The position numbers and the translations under genes are program-made. Below, piece after piece: positions 1-9,920 of a DNA stretch of 64,000 nt. Each line of letters begins with the position of its first letter. Within the stretch, counting starts at the first letter, position 1. The notes beneath the pieces are model-generated. The model worked only from the letters and a program-made list of their open reading frames with translations. It had not been told where the DNA came from and did not search any database. Origin of the DNA: Sphingomonadales bacterium (GTDB lineage: Bacteria; Pseudomonadota; Alphaproteobacteria; Sphingomonadales; Sphingomonadaceae); assembly GCA_009995225.1 (NCBI GenBank), contig JAACPW010000017.1, forward strand, positions 25,663-89,662, written 5' to 3'.

Positions 1-254
1 TTCACATGGACCCGCTCGGCAAGATTTCGCGCCGTTGTGACGGCCGCATCGCTCCCTTCATTTTCACCGGCATCCAGCTTGTGAGCCACCGCTTGCTGCG
101 CGACCCGCCTGACGGGCCGTTTTCGACCAATATCCTCTGGAACCGGGCGATCGAGGAAGGGCGGCTTTACGGCATCAGCTTCACCGGGCGGTGGTTCGAA
201 GTGGGCACGCCGCAAGCGATCTGTCCGACCGAGGAGGCGTTGCAGGGTGGCTGA
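1..254 (+). CDS. nucleotidyltransferase, MurU-like (C-terminal part)
   Basis: This is the 3' end of a gene whose start lies left of the window; about 84 codons are visible. The tail has the GRWFEVGTP pattern followed by a short helix, as in MurNAc-1-phosphate uridylyltransferases and related NDP-sugar pyrophosphorylases. MurU transfers UMP to MurNAc-1-phosphate in cytoplasmic cell-wall recycling. In many alphaproteobacteria murU lies directly before addB, as here, and its stop overlaps the addB GTG start by 8 nt. The catalytic N-terminal half is not visible, so another sugar nucleotidyltransferase is possible. Confidence 0.72.
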   Translation, partial: HMDPLGKISRRCDGRIAPFIFTGIQLVSHRLLRDPPDGPFSTNILWNRAIEEGRLYGISFTGRWFEVGTPQAICPTEEALQGG

Positions 255-3200
255 GCCGCGCAGGATTGGCCCGCTTGTCTATTCCATCGCCGCCCACAGG
301 GGTTTTGCCGATGCGCTGGTCGCGGGCCTTGTGCCGCGATACCGCGAGCCGGGCTTCGGCCTTGCGCGCCTGACGCTGCTGGTCCCGTCGAGCCGCGCAG
401 CGCGCACCTTGTCCGAAGCCTTTATCCGGCACGCGGGGGACACGGGCGAAGGCGGTCTGCTGATGCCGCGCATGATTGCGGTGGGAGATCTCGATCTTGA
501 TGAGAAGCTTGGCGCCGCGCTCGATCCGCTGGGCGCAGGCGATATTCCGCCCGCAAGCGACCCGGTGGCGCGTTGGCTGACGCTGGATCGGCTGATTGCA
601 GAAGAACGCGCGTCTGAAGGCATGGAGCCGCTGCCTGGCCGCGCGCGGCTCAATCTGGCGCGCGAAATGGCGCGGACGATGGACAGGCTGCTGGTCGAAG
701 AGAAGGCACCGGAAGACCTTTGGGCCGAACCTGTTCTCGATCAGTTGGGCAACCTTGCTGACCACTGGAAGCGTTCGATCCGGCTGTTTGCGCGTGTGAA
801 CGCCCGCTGGCAGATCGAACTGGCCGAACGCGGCGAAGTTGATGCGGCCACGCGGCGCAACCTGCTGTTCGATCGCGCCGCACGCCGTTGGAAAGACACG
901 CCGCCGCCGCATCCGATTGTTGCCGCGGGCGTGACCAGCGCATCGCCGGCGCTGGCGCGATTGTTGCGGGTGGTGGCTGCGCTTCCGGCGGGCGCGGTGG
1001 TGCTGCCCGATCTCGATCTGGCCATGGACGATGCGGCATGGACCGAACTGGGCCTTGCCGGCGCATCCGAAGAACCGGGCGGGCCGGTTTTTGCTGCCGG
1101 TGACGCGCTCAGCCATCCGCAATATCACCTGAAGCTGCTGCTCAACCGCATGGGCGTGAACCGCGCCGAGGTGCAAGCGTGGCACCGGCGCGGCCTTGCG
1201 GCTGCCGAACCGTCGCGTGCCCGCGCAATTTCCTCGCTGTTTCTGCCCCCGCAGGCGAGCCGTGCGTGGATCGATCTTGGAGCAGACCGGCGGCGCTTGT
1301 CGGGTGTGCGGCTGCTTGCCAGCGCCACTGTTGAGGAGGAAGCGCAGGCCATCGCGCTCTTGGTGCGTGAGGCGCTGGAGCAACCGGAAAAGCGCATTGC
1401 TATCGTTACAGCGGATCGCGGTCTGGCGCGGCGAGTGGCGCAGCATCTGGAACGCTGGAACATCACCGCCGACGATTCGGCCGGACGCCCGCTGGCGCTG
1501 ACCCCGGCAGGGCGGTTGTTCGGGTTGCTTGCGGAAATTGCGGCTAATGGGCCTGAGCCGTCCAGCCTTGTAGCGGCTTTCGGACACCCGCTGGTGCGGG
1601 GATATGACACGCAAGCGCGTCAGGCATGGCTCCTGGGTGCGCGGACCTTTGATCGTCACTTGCGCGGGCCTTCGCCTGCGCCGGGGATGGAAAGCCTGCG
1701 CAAAACCGCTGCCAAGGCCAAGATCGACGAATGGTGGGCCGAGGCCGAAGGTCTGCTCGCGCCTTTGCTCGATTGGCCGCGGGAAATCTTGCTGGCCGAT
1801 GCCTTGACCAAGCTGGCTGACACGGCCGAATCCTTTGCCCAGACGCTGGTGTGGGAGCGGGAGGATGGCCGCGCGCTGGGCGCAATGGTCGAAGAATTGC
1901 GCGGGACCGCAGAGGTTGCAGGCACCACGATCGAAACGGCCGATCTGGCCGGCATCCTGCGTGACTGCATGGAGGCGGTGGCCGTACGGCCCGGCTATGG
2001 CGGGCACCCCCGTGTGGCTATCTACGGCCTGCTCGAAGCGCGCATGGCGCGGGCCGATCTAGTGATCTGTGGCGGGCTTAACGAGGGAACCTGGCCACAG
2101 CCCCCCGGCGCCGATGCCCTGCTGGCCCCGGCCATTCTCCGGGCCTTGGGCGTGCCGGGGGCGGAGTTCCGGATCGGTCTCGCCGCCCATGACCTTGCCG
2201 GCGCGATGGGCGCACCCGAGGTTGTGCTGAGCCGCGCCACGCGCGATGCCGAGGGGCCGACGCTGCCTTCGCGCTTCCTGCTCAGGGTCGAGGCGCTGCT
2301 GGGCGATGATCTGGACAAGGAGCACCGTGAGCGCGCCATCGCGGCGTTGCTGCCGCATCTTGACCGGAAGCGCCCCGCCGCGCCTGAATATCCGCGTCCG
2401 GCGCCCGATCCATCGCCCAGGCAGCGTGACGTGCTGATCAAGGTGACGGCGCTCGACCGGCTGCTGGGTGATCCGTACCAGTTTTACGCGCAGGCCATCC
2501 TCGGTCTGCGGCAGCTTCAGCCGCTTGCTGCCGATCCCTTCAGCGATCCGGCGCTGCGCGGGACGCTAGTGCATGGCATTCTCGAAAAGTGGCACAAGGC
2601 GAAGTCCACGCAGCCCGGCCTCACTCTGGCGCCTTTTGCAGCGGATTGTTTCGAGGCCGAGCGCGTCCACCCCCTGTTCCGCGCATTGTGGCAACCGCGT
2701 CTGATCGCCGCGATGGAGCGTTTCGAGCAATGGGTTGTCGAAGCTGAGGCGGCAGGCCGTACCGTTCTGGCAAGCGAGATTGACGGGGCGATGGTGGTGG
2801 ACGGCGTCAAGGTCATGGGCCGCGCCGACCGGATTGATCGGTTGGCCGACGGCCGCCTTGGCATCGTCGATTACAAGACCGGTGCACCGCCCGCGAAAAA
2901 GCAGGTCATGGCTGGCTATGCGTTGCAGCTCGGGCTTTTGGGTATGATCGCGCAATCCGGACAATTCGCTGACGTAAAGACAAGTCAGGTGGTGAAGGGC
3001 GAGGCTGCACGCTTTGAGTATTGGTCGCTTGGCAAGGCGAAGAAGGAAGATGGTTTCGGCTACCGCGACACTCCGATGAAGGAGGAAAAGGCCCGCACAG
3101 GACTGCTGCCCGACGAATACCTGCCCTTTCACGCTGAAAAGCTGTCTGAAGCTATCACGCTGTTCATCAAGGGCCGCAAGCCATTCATCGCGCGCGAGAA

Positions 3201-3303
3201 TCCCGATTACAATGGCTACAACGAATATGATCACCTGATGCGGCTTGAAGAATGGCTGGTGCGGATGACCGGGCCTGACGACAAGGGCGGGGAAACGGCA
3301 TGA
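247..3303 (+). CDS. addB: double-strand break repair protein AddB
   Basis: AddB is a 1018-residue subunit of the AddAB helicase-nuclease, which resects double-strand ends for RecA loading. The N-terminus has the degenerate helicase-like segment VPSSRAARTL that replaces a canonical Walker A in the alphaproteobacterial type. The C-terminal RecB-type PD-(D/E)XK nuclease is clear at about residues 858-879, with GRADRID, then VDYKTG. Length fits alphaproteobacterial AddB. The start is GTG at 247, with GAGGAGG at 231-237 as ribosome binding site, inside the end of the upstream gene. The stop overlaps addA by 4 nt, so the two are probably translationally coupled. The four-cysteine iron-sulfur pattern known from Bacillus AddB is not evident. 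Confidence 0.95.
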   Translation: MAEPRRIGPLVYSIAAHRGFADALVAGLVPRYREPGFGLARLTLLVPSSRAARTLSEAFIRHAGDTGEGGLLMPRMIAVGDLDLDEKLGAALDPLGAGDIPPASDPVARWLTLDRLIAEERASEGMEPLPGRARLNLAREMARTMDRLLVEEKAPEDLWAEPVLDQLGNLADHWKRSIRLFARVNARWQIELAERGEVDAATRRNLLFDRAARRWKDTPPPHPIVAAGVTSASPALARLLRVVAALPAGAVVLPDLDLAMDDAAWTELGLAGASEEPGGPVFAAGDALSHPQYHLKLLLNRMGVNRAEVQAWHRRGLAAAEPSRARAISSLFLPPQASRAWIDLGADRRRLSGVRLLASATVEEEAQAIALLVREALEQPEKRIAIVTADRGLARRVAQHLERWNITADDSAGRPLALTPAGRLFGLLAEIAANGPEPSSLVAAFGHPLVRGYDTQARQAWLLGARTFDRHLRGPSPAPGMESLRKTAAKAKIDEWWAEAEGLLAPLLDWPREILLADALTKLADTAESFAQTLVWEREDGRALGAMVEELRGTAEVAGTTIETADLAGILRDCMEAVAVRPGYGGHPRVAIYGLLEARMARADLVICGGLNEGTWPQPPGADALLAPAILRALGVPGAEFRIGLAAHDLAGAMGAPEVVLSRATRDAEGPTLPSRFLLRVEALLGDDLDKEHRERAIAALLPHLDRKRPAAPEYPRPAPDPSPRQRDVLIKVTALDRLLGDPYQFYAQAILGLRQLQPLAADPFSDPALRGTLVHGILEKWHKAKSTQPGLTLAPFAADCFEAERVHPLFRALWQPRLIAAMERFEQWVVEAEAAGRTVLASEIDGAMVVDGVKVMGRADRIDRLADGRLGIVDYKTGAPPAKKQVMAGYALQLGLLGMIAQSGQFADVKTSQVVKGEAARFEYWSLGKAKKEDGFGYRDTPMKEEKARTGLLPDEYLPFHAEKLSEAITLFIKGRKPFIARENPDYNGYNEYDHLMRLEEWLVRMTGPDDKGGETA

Positions 3304-6300
3304 GCGGCGGTAACGGTCTTGTCTTCCCTCTGAAGGACAATCAGCTGCGTGCAGCTGACCCGGATGACAACGTGTGGCTGTCCGCCTCGGCAGGAACGGG
3401 AAAGACGCAGGTTCTTTCGGCTCGTGTGCTCAGGCTGCTGCTGCGCGAGGATGTGGCGCCGTCCCAGATCCTGTGCCTGACCTTTACCAAGGCGGGCGCA
3501 GCGGAAATGGCGAACCGCATCAACGCAGTGCTGGCGCGCTGGGTGCGCCTGCCTGCCACGGTTCTCGCAAGGGAGCTGGGCCATCTGGGCGCGGATATCG
3601 ACCCCGAAACGCAAGAGCGGGCGCGCAGTCTGTTTGCGAGCGTGCTCGATTGCCCCGGTGGCGGGCTGCGGATCGACACGATCCACGCGTTCGCCCAGTT
3701 TCTGATTGGCAATTTCCCCGAAGAAGCGGGCCTTTCGCCGGGCACGCGGCTGCTGGATGATCGCAGCCGGGAATTGCTCGCCCGCGATGTGTTGACCGAT
3801 CTGTTCGAAGATGCCGAACGGACGAATGACGTGCGTATGCTCGACGGCATAGCGGACTTCACCACCCGCAAGGATCCCGCCGCGCTGCACAAGTGGTTGA
3901 TGCGGGCGGCCGAAGCGCAGGATCTGTGGGATGGACCATCGGGCTGGCAATCTCCTGTGGGCGGACGGGTGCGCCAGACCCTGGGTATTCCAGCCGACGC
4001 AGATGAAGCCTGGGTCAGCGAGCCGCTCCACCCCGATCTGTTTCCCGATGATACCCTGATGGCGATGCTTCCGGCGCTCGACGGGTGGAAGGCGAAGACG
4101 GGGCAGGAGGCTGCGGCCTTTCTGCGTCAGTGGCTTGCGCTTGACCTGTCTGGGCGCGAGGCTGCGGCGTCGGGGTTTCGCAAAACCATCCTCAAGGCCG
4201 ACGGGACCCCGCGCAAGATGGACGCGCCGGCAAAGACCCACCCCGATTTTTCCCGGAATCAGGAGATCGTGGCCAAGGCATTGCAGGAACACGAAGACCG
4301 CCGTGCCTTGCTGGCCTGCGCCGAGATCGTCACCAGCGCGCTTGAAATCGGCCGTGCCTTCGCGGTTCGGTGGGAAGCGCGCAAGGCCCGCGAGGGGCTG
4401 CTCGATTTCTCCGACCTCATCCGCAAGGCCGCGGCCCTGCTTGGCCAATCCGAAGCGGCGGACTGGATCCGCTACAAGCTCGATCGCCATTTCGACCACA
4501 TTCTGATTGACGAGGCGCAGGACACCAACCGCAGCCAATGGGACATCGTCGAGGCTTTGATCGACGACTTTTTCGCTGGCGAGGGCGCGCGCGGCGACAA
4601 GCTGCGCACGATCTTTACTGTGGGCGATTACAAGCAGGCGATCTTCGGCTTCCAGGGCACCAGCCCGGAGAACTTCGCGCGCGCCAAGCAGCGGGTGCAT
4701 GCGCGCATCACCGCGGCGCAAACCGGCATCCGGCAGAGCCGCGTCAACCGCCGCGAGCCGGGCTGGCAGGATCTCGACCTCGGATTGTCGTTCCGCACCG
4801 CCGATATCGTGCTCGGTTTCGTCAACCGCATGATTGCGGCGCTGGGCTTTCCCGCCTTCGGCCTCGACCGCGCGCCCGCCGACCACAAGGGAGCCAAGCG
4901 CCCCGGACTTGTGACGCTGTGGCCGCCTGTCGCACCCAAACAGGGCGAGGCAACCGATGAAGACGACGATGGGGACGACAGCGACAACCGCGACTGGCTG
5001 CCGCGCCACGACACACTGCTTGCCGAGAAGATCGCAGATCAGGTTTATCGCTGGGTCGGCGGGGCCGATCCCTTCGTGCTGGCCAAAGGCACCCACCGCC
5101 ATGCGCAGGCTGGCGACATCATGGTGCTGGTACGCCAGCGCAAGGAGCTGGCAGCGCAGATCGTTGCGAAGCTCTACGCCAAGGGTGTGCCGGTGGCGGG
5201 CGTGGACCGGCTGCGTCTCGGCGCACCGCTCGCGGTGAAGGACGTGCTGGCCGCCTTGCGTTTTGCGGTGCAGCCGCAGGATGACTTGTCGCTGGCCAAC
5301 CTGCTGGCCTCGCCACTGGGCGGATGGACGCAAGGCGACATCCTCGCCCATGTACCGCGTCTCGACAAGGTACGGCTCTGGGACCACCTGCGCCGCACGG
5401 ATGCGCCTGCTTTCGTGGCCGAGACAGCTGACCGATTGCGCGATCTGCTGCGCCGCGCCGATTACCAGACCCCGCAGGCGTTGATCGCCTGGCTGCTGAC
5501 CGGTCCGTGGCAGGGCCGGGCGCGATTGGTGGAACGGCTCGGCGCGGAGGCCAATGATCCGCTCGACGAACTCGTCAACGCCGCCTTCGCCTACGAGGCG
5601 GAGCACTGGCCCAGCCTTGCCGGGTTCATCACCTGGTTCGATGCCGGGACCGGCGATCTGAAACGCGATTCGGACAGCGCGAGCGGGCAGGTGCGGGTGA
5701 TGACGGTGCACGGGTCCAAAGGGCTCCAGGCGCCGATCGTGATCCTGGCCGATGCCACTGGCGCACCCGGCGATGCGGGCGATCTGACGCTCGAAGACAA
5801 TCCCCTTGGCCAGATGCACGATCGCATCCGTGACGTGCCGCTGCCCCCGCTTTCCAAGGACGAAAGGAAGGGCCGGATTGCCAAAGCCGAGGCGGCGAAG
5901 AAGGCGGCGGCTTTGCAGGAGCATTGGCGGCTGCTGTATGTCGCCATGACCCGCGCGGAAGAGGCATTGTTCATCGGCGGATCGCTCAACAAGACCGAAG
6001 CGAAGAAGGGCGTTCCCCACGATGACAGCTGGTATGCGCGCCTAGCCCCGCTGTTCGAAGGCGATGAACTGACCGATCCGGTTTGGCACTGGCGCAAGGA
6101 ATGGGGCGAGCGGGCCGAGCCGCTGGTTCCCGATGATGCCGCCGCAGCAGGGGAGGGCGCACCGCCTGCCCTGCCGCGCTGGATGACCACCCCGATCGGC
6201 CCCGAACCGCGCCCGCCGCGCCCGCTTGCACCATCAAGCGCAGGCGAGGATGGCGGCGCCGCCCCGCCGCTGCCGCCCGAAGCCACCCGCCACGCGGCGC

Positions 6301-6830
6301 GGCGCGGAAGCCTGATCCACAAGCTGCTCGAACGCCTGCCCGATGTCCCGGCGGCAGACCGTGAAGGCGCGGCGCGCGGCTGGCTGGAACGGCAGGCCGG
6401 CGATCTCGATACCACGCTGCGTGACGAGATGCTGTCAGCGGCACAAGGCGTGCTCGACCACCCGGATTTCGCTGCGCTGTTCTCGCCCCTTGCGCTGGCC
6501 GAAGTTCCGCTGGCTGCGACGGTCGACGGCGTGGTGGTGGCGGGCACGGCGGACCGTCTGCTGATCGAGGAGGAACGGATCACCGTGGTCGATTTCAAGA
6601 CCACGCGCCGCCCGCCTGCCGGCATCGACGCGGTCCCTGTCGCTACGCTGCGTCAGATGGCGGCCTATGTCGCGGCGCTTGAGGCGATCTATCCGGGACG
6701 CGAGGTGCGCGCCGGTGTCCTCTACACCCACGCTCCGCTGCTGCTTGACCTGCCGCCCGAAACACTGGCCGCGCACAAGCAGGCGTTGCAGACGACGCAG
6801 CAATCCTTATCGCTGCCCGATATTGAGTGA
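3300..6830 (+). CDS. addA: double-strand break repair helicase AddA
   Basis: AddA, 1176 residues, is the UvrD-like SF1A helicase and nuclease partner of AddB. Walker A is SAGTGKT near residue 32, motif II is LIDEAQDTN near 401-409, and late helicase motifs are TVHGSKGLQ and YVAMTRAEEAL. A C-terminal PD-(D/E)XK nuclease follows at about residues 1082-1102 (GTADRL, then VVDFKTT). The ATG overlaps the addB stop (ATGA). trxA follows after 72 nt, the usual alphaproteobacterial order. Together with AddB this replaces RecBCD for recombinational repair. Confidence 0.96.
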   Translation: MSGGNGLVFPLKDNQLRAADPDDNVWLSASAGTGKTQVLSARVLRLLLREDVAPSQILCLTFTKAGAAEMANRINAVLARWVRLPATVLARELGHLGADIDPETQERARSLFASVLDCPGGGLRIDTIHAFAQFLIGNFPEEAGLSPGTRLLDDRSRELLARDVLTDLFEDAERTNDVRMLDGIADFTTRKDPAALHKWLMRAAEAQDLWDGPSGWQSPVGGRVRQTLGIPADADEAWVSEPLHPDLFPDDTLMAMLPALDGWKAKTGQEAAAFLRQWLALDLSGREAAASGFRKTILKADGTPRKMDAPAKTHPDFSRNQEIVAKALQEHEDRRALLACAEIVTSALEIGRAFAVRWEARKAREGLLDFSDLIRKAAALLGQSEAADWIRYKLDRHFDHILIDEAQDTNRSQWDIVEALIDDFFAGEGARGDKLRTIFTVGDYKQAIFGFQGTSPENFARAKQRVHARITAAQTGIRQSRVNRREPGWQDLDLGLSFRTADIVLGFVNRMIAALGFPAFGLDRAPADHKGAKRPGLVTLWPPVAPKQGEATDEDDDGDDSDNRDWLPRHDTLLAEKIADQVYRWVGGADPFVLAKGTHRHAQAGDIMVLVRQRKELAAQIVAKLYAKGVPVAGVDRLRLGAPLAVKDVLAALRFAVQPQDDLSLANLLASPLGGWTQGDILAHVPRLDKVRLWDHLRRTDAPAFVAETADRLRDLLRRADYQTPQALIAWLLTGPWQGRARLVERLGAEANDPLDELVNAAFAYEAEHWPSLAGFITWFDAGTGDLKRDSDSASGQVRVMTVHGSKGLQAPIVILADATGAPGDAGDLTLEDNPLGQMHDRIRDVPLPPLSKDERKGRIAKAEAAKKAAALQEHWRLLYVAMTRAEEALFIGGSLNKTEAKKGVPHDDSWYARLAPLFEGDELTDPVWHWRKEWGERAEPLVPDDAAAAGEGAPPALPRWMTTPIGPEPRPPRPLAPSSAGEDGGAAPPLPPEATRHAARRGSLIHKLLERLPDVPAADREGAARGWLERQAGDLDTTLRDEMLSAAQGVLDHPDFAALFSPLALAEVPLAATVDGVVVAGTADRLLIEEERITVVDFKTTRRPPAGIDAVPVATLRQMAAYVAALEAIYPGREVRAGVLYTHAPLLLDLPPETLAAHKQALQTTQQSLSLPDIE

Positions 6831-6902
6831 CGGCGCGGGCGCATTAGATTGCAAACACATCACCGGTCGCCCTATGGTCGCCGGCAAAAGGAGATACAGA
6901 TT

Positions 6903-7223
6903 ATGGCAACCGTCAACGTGACCGATGCAAGCTTCAAGGCCGATGTGCTGGACAGCGACACCCCCGTGCTGGTGGATTTCTGGGCGGATTGGTGCGGCCC
7001 CTGCAAGATGATCGCCCCCGCACTGGAGGAAATCAGTGACGAGCTTTCGGGTCAGGTGAAGATCGCCAAGATCGACATCATGGAAAACACCGATATCGCC
7101 GCGCAGATGGGTGTGCAGTCGATCCCGCTGATGGTGCTGTTCAAGAACGGCGAAGCGGTTGCGCGCAAACTGGGTGCGGCGCCCAAGGGTCAGCTCAAGG
7201 CGTGGCTCGAAAGCGAACTGTGA
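6903..7223 (+). CDS. trxA: thioredoxin
   Basis: A 106-residue cytoplasmic thioredoxin with the WCGPCK active site near residues 30-35 and the cis-proline region SIPLMVLF. It reduces disulfides in ribonucleotide reductase, PAPS reductase and other proteins. The start at 6903 is supported by AAAGGAGAT at 6888-6896. A longer in-frame start upstream (6849) would add a basic, non-thioredoxin extension and is rejected. The gene follows addA and converges on the phosphatase gene on the other strand. Confidence 0.96.
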   Translation: MATVNVTDASFKADVLDSDTPVLVDFWADWCGPCKMIAPALEEISDELSGQVKIAKIDIMENTDIAAQMGVQSIPLMVLFKNGEAVARKLGAAPKGQLKAWLESEL

Positions 7224-7263
7224 TCCGCACGTTGCGGGGACCGTCTCGTCTCTGACAGCAAGG

Positions 7264-7300
7264 CTGTTGGAGACACATGAGACACTGTCCAGAAACAGAA
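7264..7300 (+). repeat. 37-bp interspersed repeat, copy 1
   Basis: A 37-bp segment containing GGAGACACATGAGACAC lies in the convergent gap between trxA and the phosphatase gene. The same segment recurs at 21075-21111 with 35 of 37 bases identical. Its function is unknown; it is not obviously a terminator because no T-run follows. Confidence 0.7.
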
Positions 7301-7399
7301 TTCCTGCCTCCCGCTCAGCGGCGCTGATGGGGGCAGGATGGTGCGCAGCGCAGGTCATGCGGGCGATGCTGGCACCCCCGCAGCTTGTAGGAAAGTGTC

Positions 7400-8212
7400 C
7401 TAGCCCAAAGCCCGACCCACAAATTCGTCCCAGATAGCCGGGCTGGACGCGCCGACGAGGCCCGTGAGGGTATCGTCGCGTCCATGCTCGTCCACCCGGT
7501 AGGCGCTGCCATCGCGCCGCGCGGCCTTGCCACCGGCCTCGTTGAGCCACAGCACCCCTGCGGCATGGTCCCAGGCCAGCGTGCGCTTGAAACTGGAAAT
7601 GTCGTTTTCGCCCAGCGCAAGACGCGGATATTGTTCGGCGGCGCAGCGCGGAATGTCGACCAGCGTATAGTGCGGGGCGAGCATTGCATCGACCGTCGCT
7701 GATTCTTCGGGTGTCAGGAAGATGCGGCTGACGGCGGTGACGGGAGGCTCTTGCCCCGTGGTGCGCGCCACGATCCGCTCGCCATCAACGAAAGCGCCCT
7801 GACCTTCGCGGGCGTGACAGAGGCGGTCCTTGATCGGATCGTAAATCCATCCCGCCACCGCGCGGCCCGCATCGGCCAGCGCGATGATGATCCCGAACGG
7901 CTCCTTGCCTTGCGCAAAGTTGGCGGTGCCATCCAGCGGATCGATGATCCAGCACTGGCCGGACAGGTGATCGAGCACCGCCTTGTCGGCGTGAACCGCT
8001 TCCTCGCCCACCACCGCTACGCCGGGGGCAAGCCGTGTCAGCGCCTCGGTAAGGAAGGCTTCCACCTCGCGGTCGACGATGGTGACGGGGTCGTCCACGC
8101 CCTTCATCTCCACCTCGCCTGCGGCCAGATTGCGGAAGCGCGGCAGCATTGAACGTTGCGCGGCAAAGCGCATCAGATCGCGGATTTCTGCATCCAGTGC
8201 GGAGAGGCTCAC
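7400..8212 (-). CDS. inositol monophosphatase family protein
   Basis: A 270-residue Mg-dependent phosphatase of the inositol monophosphatase/histidinol-phosphatase superfamily. The metal-binding motifs are visible: GEEAV, then IDPLDGTANF, and WDHAAGVLWLNEAGG near the C-terminus. The GTG start at 8212 overlaps the argJ stop in a GTGA junction; a longer frame upstream would run into argJ and is unlikely. In this order of bacteria such proteins may act as histidinol-phosphatase (HisN) or on inositol or sugar phosphates. Coupling to argJ hints at amino-acid metabolism, but the substrate cannot be read from the sequence. Confidence 0.88.
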   Translation of the reverse strand: MSLSALDAEIRDLMRFAAQRSMLPRFRNLAAGEVEMKGVDDPVTIVDREVEAFLTEALTRLAPGVAVVGEEAVHADKAVLDHLSGQCWIIDPLDGTANFAQGKEPFGIIIALADAGRAVAGWIYDPIKDRLCHAREGQGAFVDGERIVARTTGQEPPVTAVSRIFLTPEESATVDAMLAPHYTLVDIPRCAAEQYPRLALGENDISSFKRTLAWDHAAGVLWLNEAGGKAARRDGSAYRVDEHGRDDTLTGLVGASSPAIWDEFVGRALG

Positions 8213-9435
8213 GAGCGGTAATCCGCATTGATCGCAATGTAGCCGTGGGTCAGATCGCAGGTCCACACCGTCGCGTGGCCTTCTCCAAGTCCCAGATCGA
8301 CCGCTATGTCGATATCCTCGCCCTTGAGATGCGCGGCCACCGGGGCTTCGTCATAGTCATCGACCGGCAACCCGTTGCGCGCAGCCCAGATCCCGCCGAA
8401 CGCGATGGAGAGCTTGTCGCGATCCGCTGGTTCGCCCGCCTTGCCCACGGCCATGACCACGCGGCCCCAATTGGCGTCCTCGCCCGCGATCGCGGTCTTC
8501 ACCAGCGGCGAATTGGCGATGGCGAGGCCGATGCGGCGGGCGCTGTCATCGCTGGCCGCACCTGACACGCGGATAGTGATGAATTTGGCCGCGCCCTCAC
8601 CATCGCGCACAACGAGTTGGGCGAGATTACGGCACACATCAGCCAGCGCCGCCGCAAAGGCATCGGCGCCGGGACTGTCCCAGCTTTCGATCCGCGCATT
8701 GCCCGCCTTGCCTGTAGCGAAGACCATCACGGTATCGCTGGTCGAGGTGTCGCCATCCACCGTGATGCAACTGAAGGTCGCCGCATTGGCGCGCTCCAGC
8801 GCCTCTTGCAGGAAGCCTGGCGCAATATCGGCATCGGTGAAGACATAGCCCAGCATCGTGGCCATATCGGGCGCAATCATGCCGCTGCCCTTGATGATTC
8901 CGGCGAGTTCCACGCGCGTGCGGCCGATCATGGCGCTCGCGCCCGCGCCCTTGGCAAAGGTGTCGGTGGTGCCGATGGCGTTGGTGGCGTCTTCCCAGCC
9001 GCACGGCTGTGCCACCAGAGCAGCGGCGATTCCGGCGCGGGCCTTGTCGATAGGCAGGGGCACGCCGATCACGCCGGTGGAGGAGACGAAGACGTCGTCG
9101 ATGCCGCAGCCCAGCGCCGCGCTGACCTGCGCCTGGATCGCCTCGACCGCCTCACGCCCGCGCCAGCCGGTGAAGGCATTGGAATTGCCCGCATTGACGA
9201 TCAGCGCCCGCGCGCGGCCCTGTTTTACCGCCTCACGCCCCAGTTCAACCTCGGACGATGCGCAGGCGCTCTTGGTAAAGACGCCCGCGACGCTGGTGCC
9301 TTCGGCAAGGTCGGCAATGGTGAGGTCGCAGCGATCCCAGGCCTTATATTGCGCGCGGGCGACGCGCAGGGTCACGCCTGCGATGGCGGGCAGTTCAGGA
9401 AAGGGGCGAGCCAGTGGTGAGCGATCGATCTGCAT
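8209..9435 (-). CDS. argJ: glutamate N-acetyltransferase / amino-acid acetyltransferase ArgJ
   Basis: ArgJ, 408 residues from the ATG at 9435, is a bifunctional ornithine/glutamate acetyltransferase that cycles the acetyl group in arginine biosynthesis. The autocleavage site is visible as MIAPDMATMLGY near residue 190, where the precursor splits before Thr to expose the nucleophile. Other family motifs are NAGNSNAFTG and VDGDTSTSD. A longer start near 9504 exists, but residues before MQIDRSPLARPFP do not look like the family. It is co-transcribed with the downstream phosphatase gene through a 4-nt overlap and lies divergent to the small secreted protein and secA. Confidence 0.95.
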   Translation of the reverse strand: MQIDRSPLARPFPELPAIAGVTLRVARAQYKAWDRCDLTIADLAEGTSVAGVFTKSACASSEVELGREAVKQGRARALIVNAGNSNAFTGWRGREAVEAIQAQVSAALGCGIDDVFVSSTGVIGVPLPIDKARAGIAAALVAQPCGWEDATNAIGTTDTFAKGAGASAMIGRTRVELAGIIKGSGMIAPDMATMLGYVFTDADIAPGFLQEALERANAATFSCITVDGDTSTSDTVMVFATGKAGNARIESWDSPGADAFAAALADVCRNLAQLVVRDGEGAAKFITIRVSGAASDDSARRIGLAIANSPLVKTAIAGEDANWGRVVMAVGKAGEPADRDKLSIAFGGIWAARNGLPVDDYDEAPVAAHLKGEDIDIAVDLGLGEGHATVWTCDLTHGYIAINADYRS

Positions 9436-9522
9436 GGCCCACGCCTCTAAGCCCGAGCGCGGGCGCAGTAAATCGGCAAAGCTGGTGGACGAAACGCGCA
9501 TCATTGCTTATCTGGATACATC

Positions 9523-9798
9523 ATGACCCGGCATATTCTCGCCTTTCTGGCCTTGATATCTGGCTTGGCTGCGTTCGGCAGCCCGGCGCAGGCGTCTTTG
9601 GCCGAGGCTTTGGCTTGCGGGTCGAGCATTGCCGCTGCTGCCGGAGACGAGGTTTCGGGCAGTGAAAGCGTTGCGGCGCAGCCGGCACCCGCCACGATCA
9701 GCGCCACCCGCGCGATCGAAGCGCCGCGCATGGCACCGGACACGCCGGAGGCTCTGCGTCTGCCGGTTCTGATGGGTATCGAACGCGCCTTCGAATAG
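9523..9798 (+). CDS. small predicted secreted protein, unknown function
   Basis: A 91-residue ORF with a signal-peptide-like N-terminus: basic MTRH, a hydrophobic core (ILAFLALISGLAAF) and an AQA cleavage-like motif near residues 22-24. The remainder is Ala/Pro/Glu-rich with no recognisable domain, ending in PVLMGIERAFE. It sits between argJ (opposite strand) and secA. I do not recognise a family. Coding is plausible from codon use and the signal peptide, but the start context is only moderate. Confidence 0.55.
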   Translation: MTRHILAFLALISGLAAFGSPAQASLAEALACGSSIAAAAGDEVSGSESVAAQPAPATISATRAIEAPRMAPDTPEALRLPVLMGIERAFE

Positions 9799-9920
9799 GC
9801 GCGCTTTTCCCGTTCCCTTCGTGATTTCCGGCGCACCGGGCCTGATGGCCGCGCCGATTACCCCCTAATCCGTTTCGGGCCCGTGCGCCGGGCTGCCGTC
9901 CGCATCAAAGGTTTGCCTTC

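Noticed and set aside
181..2007. 608-codon open frame opposite addB (and similar long antisense frames opposite addA, secA, the aldehyde dehydrogenase and the carboxyspermidine dehydrogenase)
   Set aside because: High-GC genes produce long antisense frames from codon periodicity. The translations are Arg/His/Gly-rich and have no motifs, while the opposite strand encodes recognisable proteins.
3231..6020. 929-codon open frame opposite addA
   Set aside because: Antisense to clear helicase motifs of AddA; no domain pattern and no start context.
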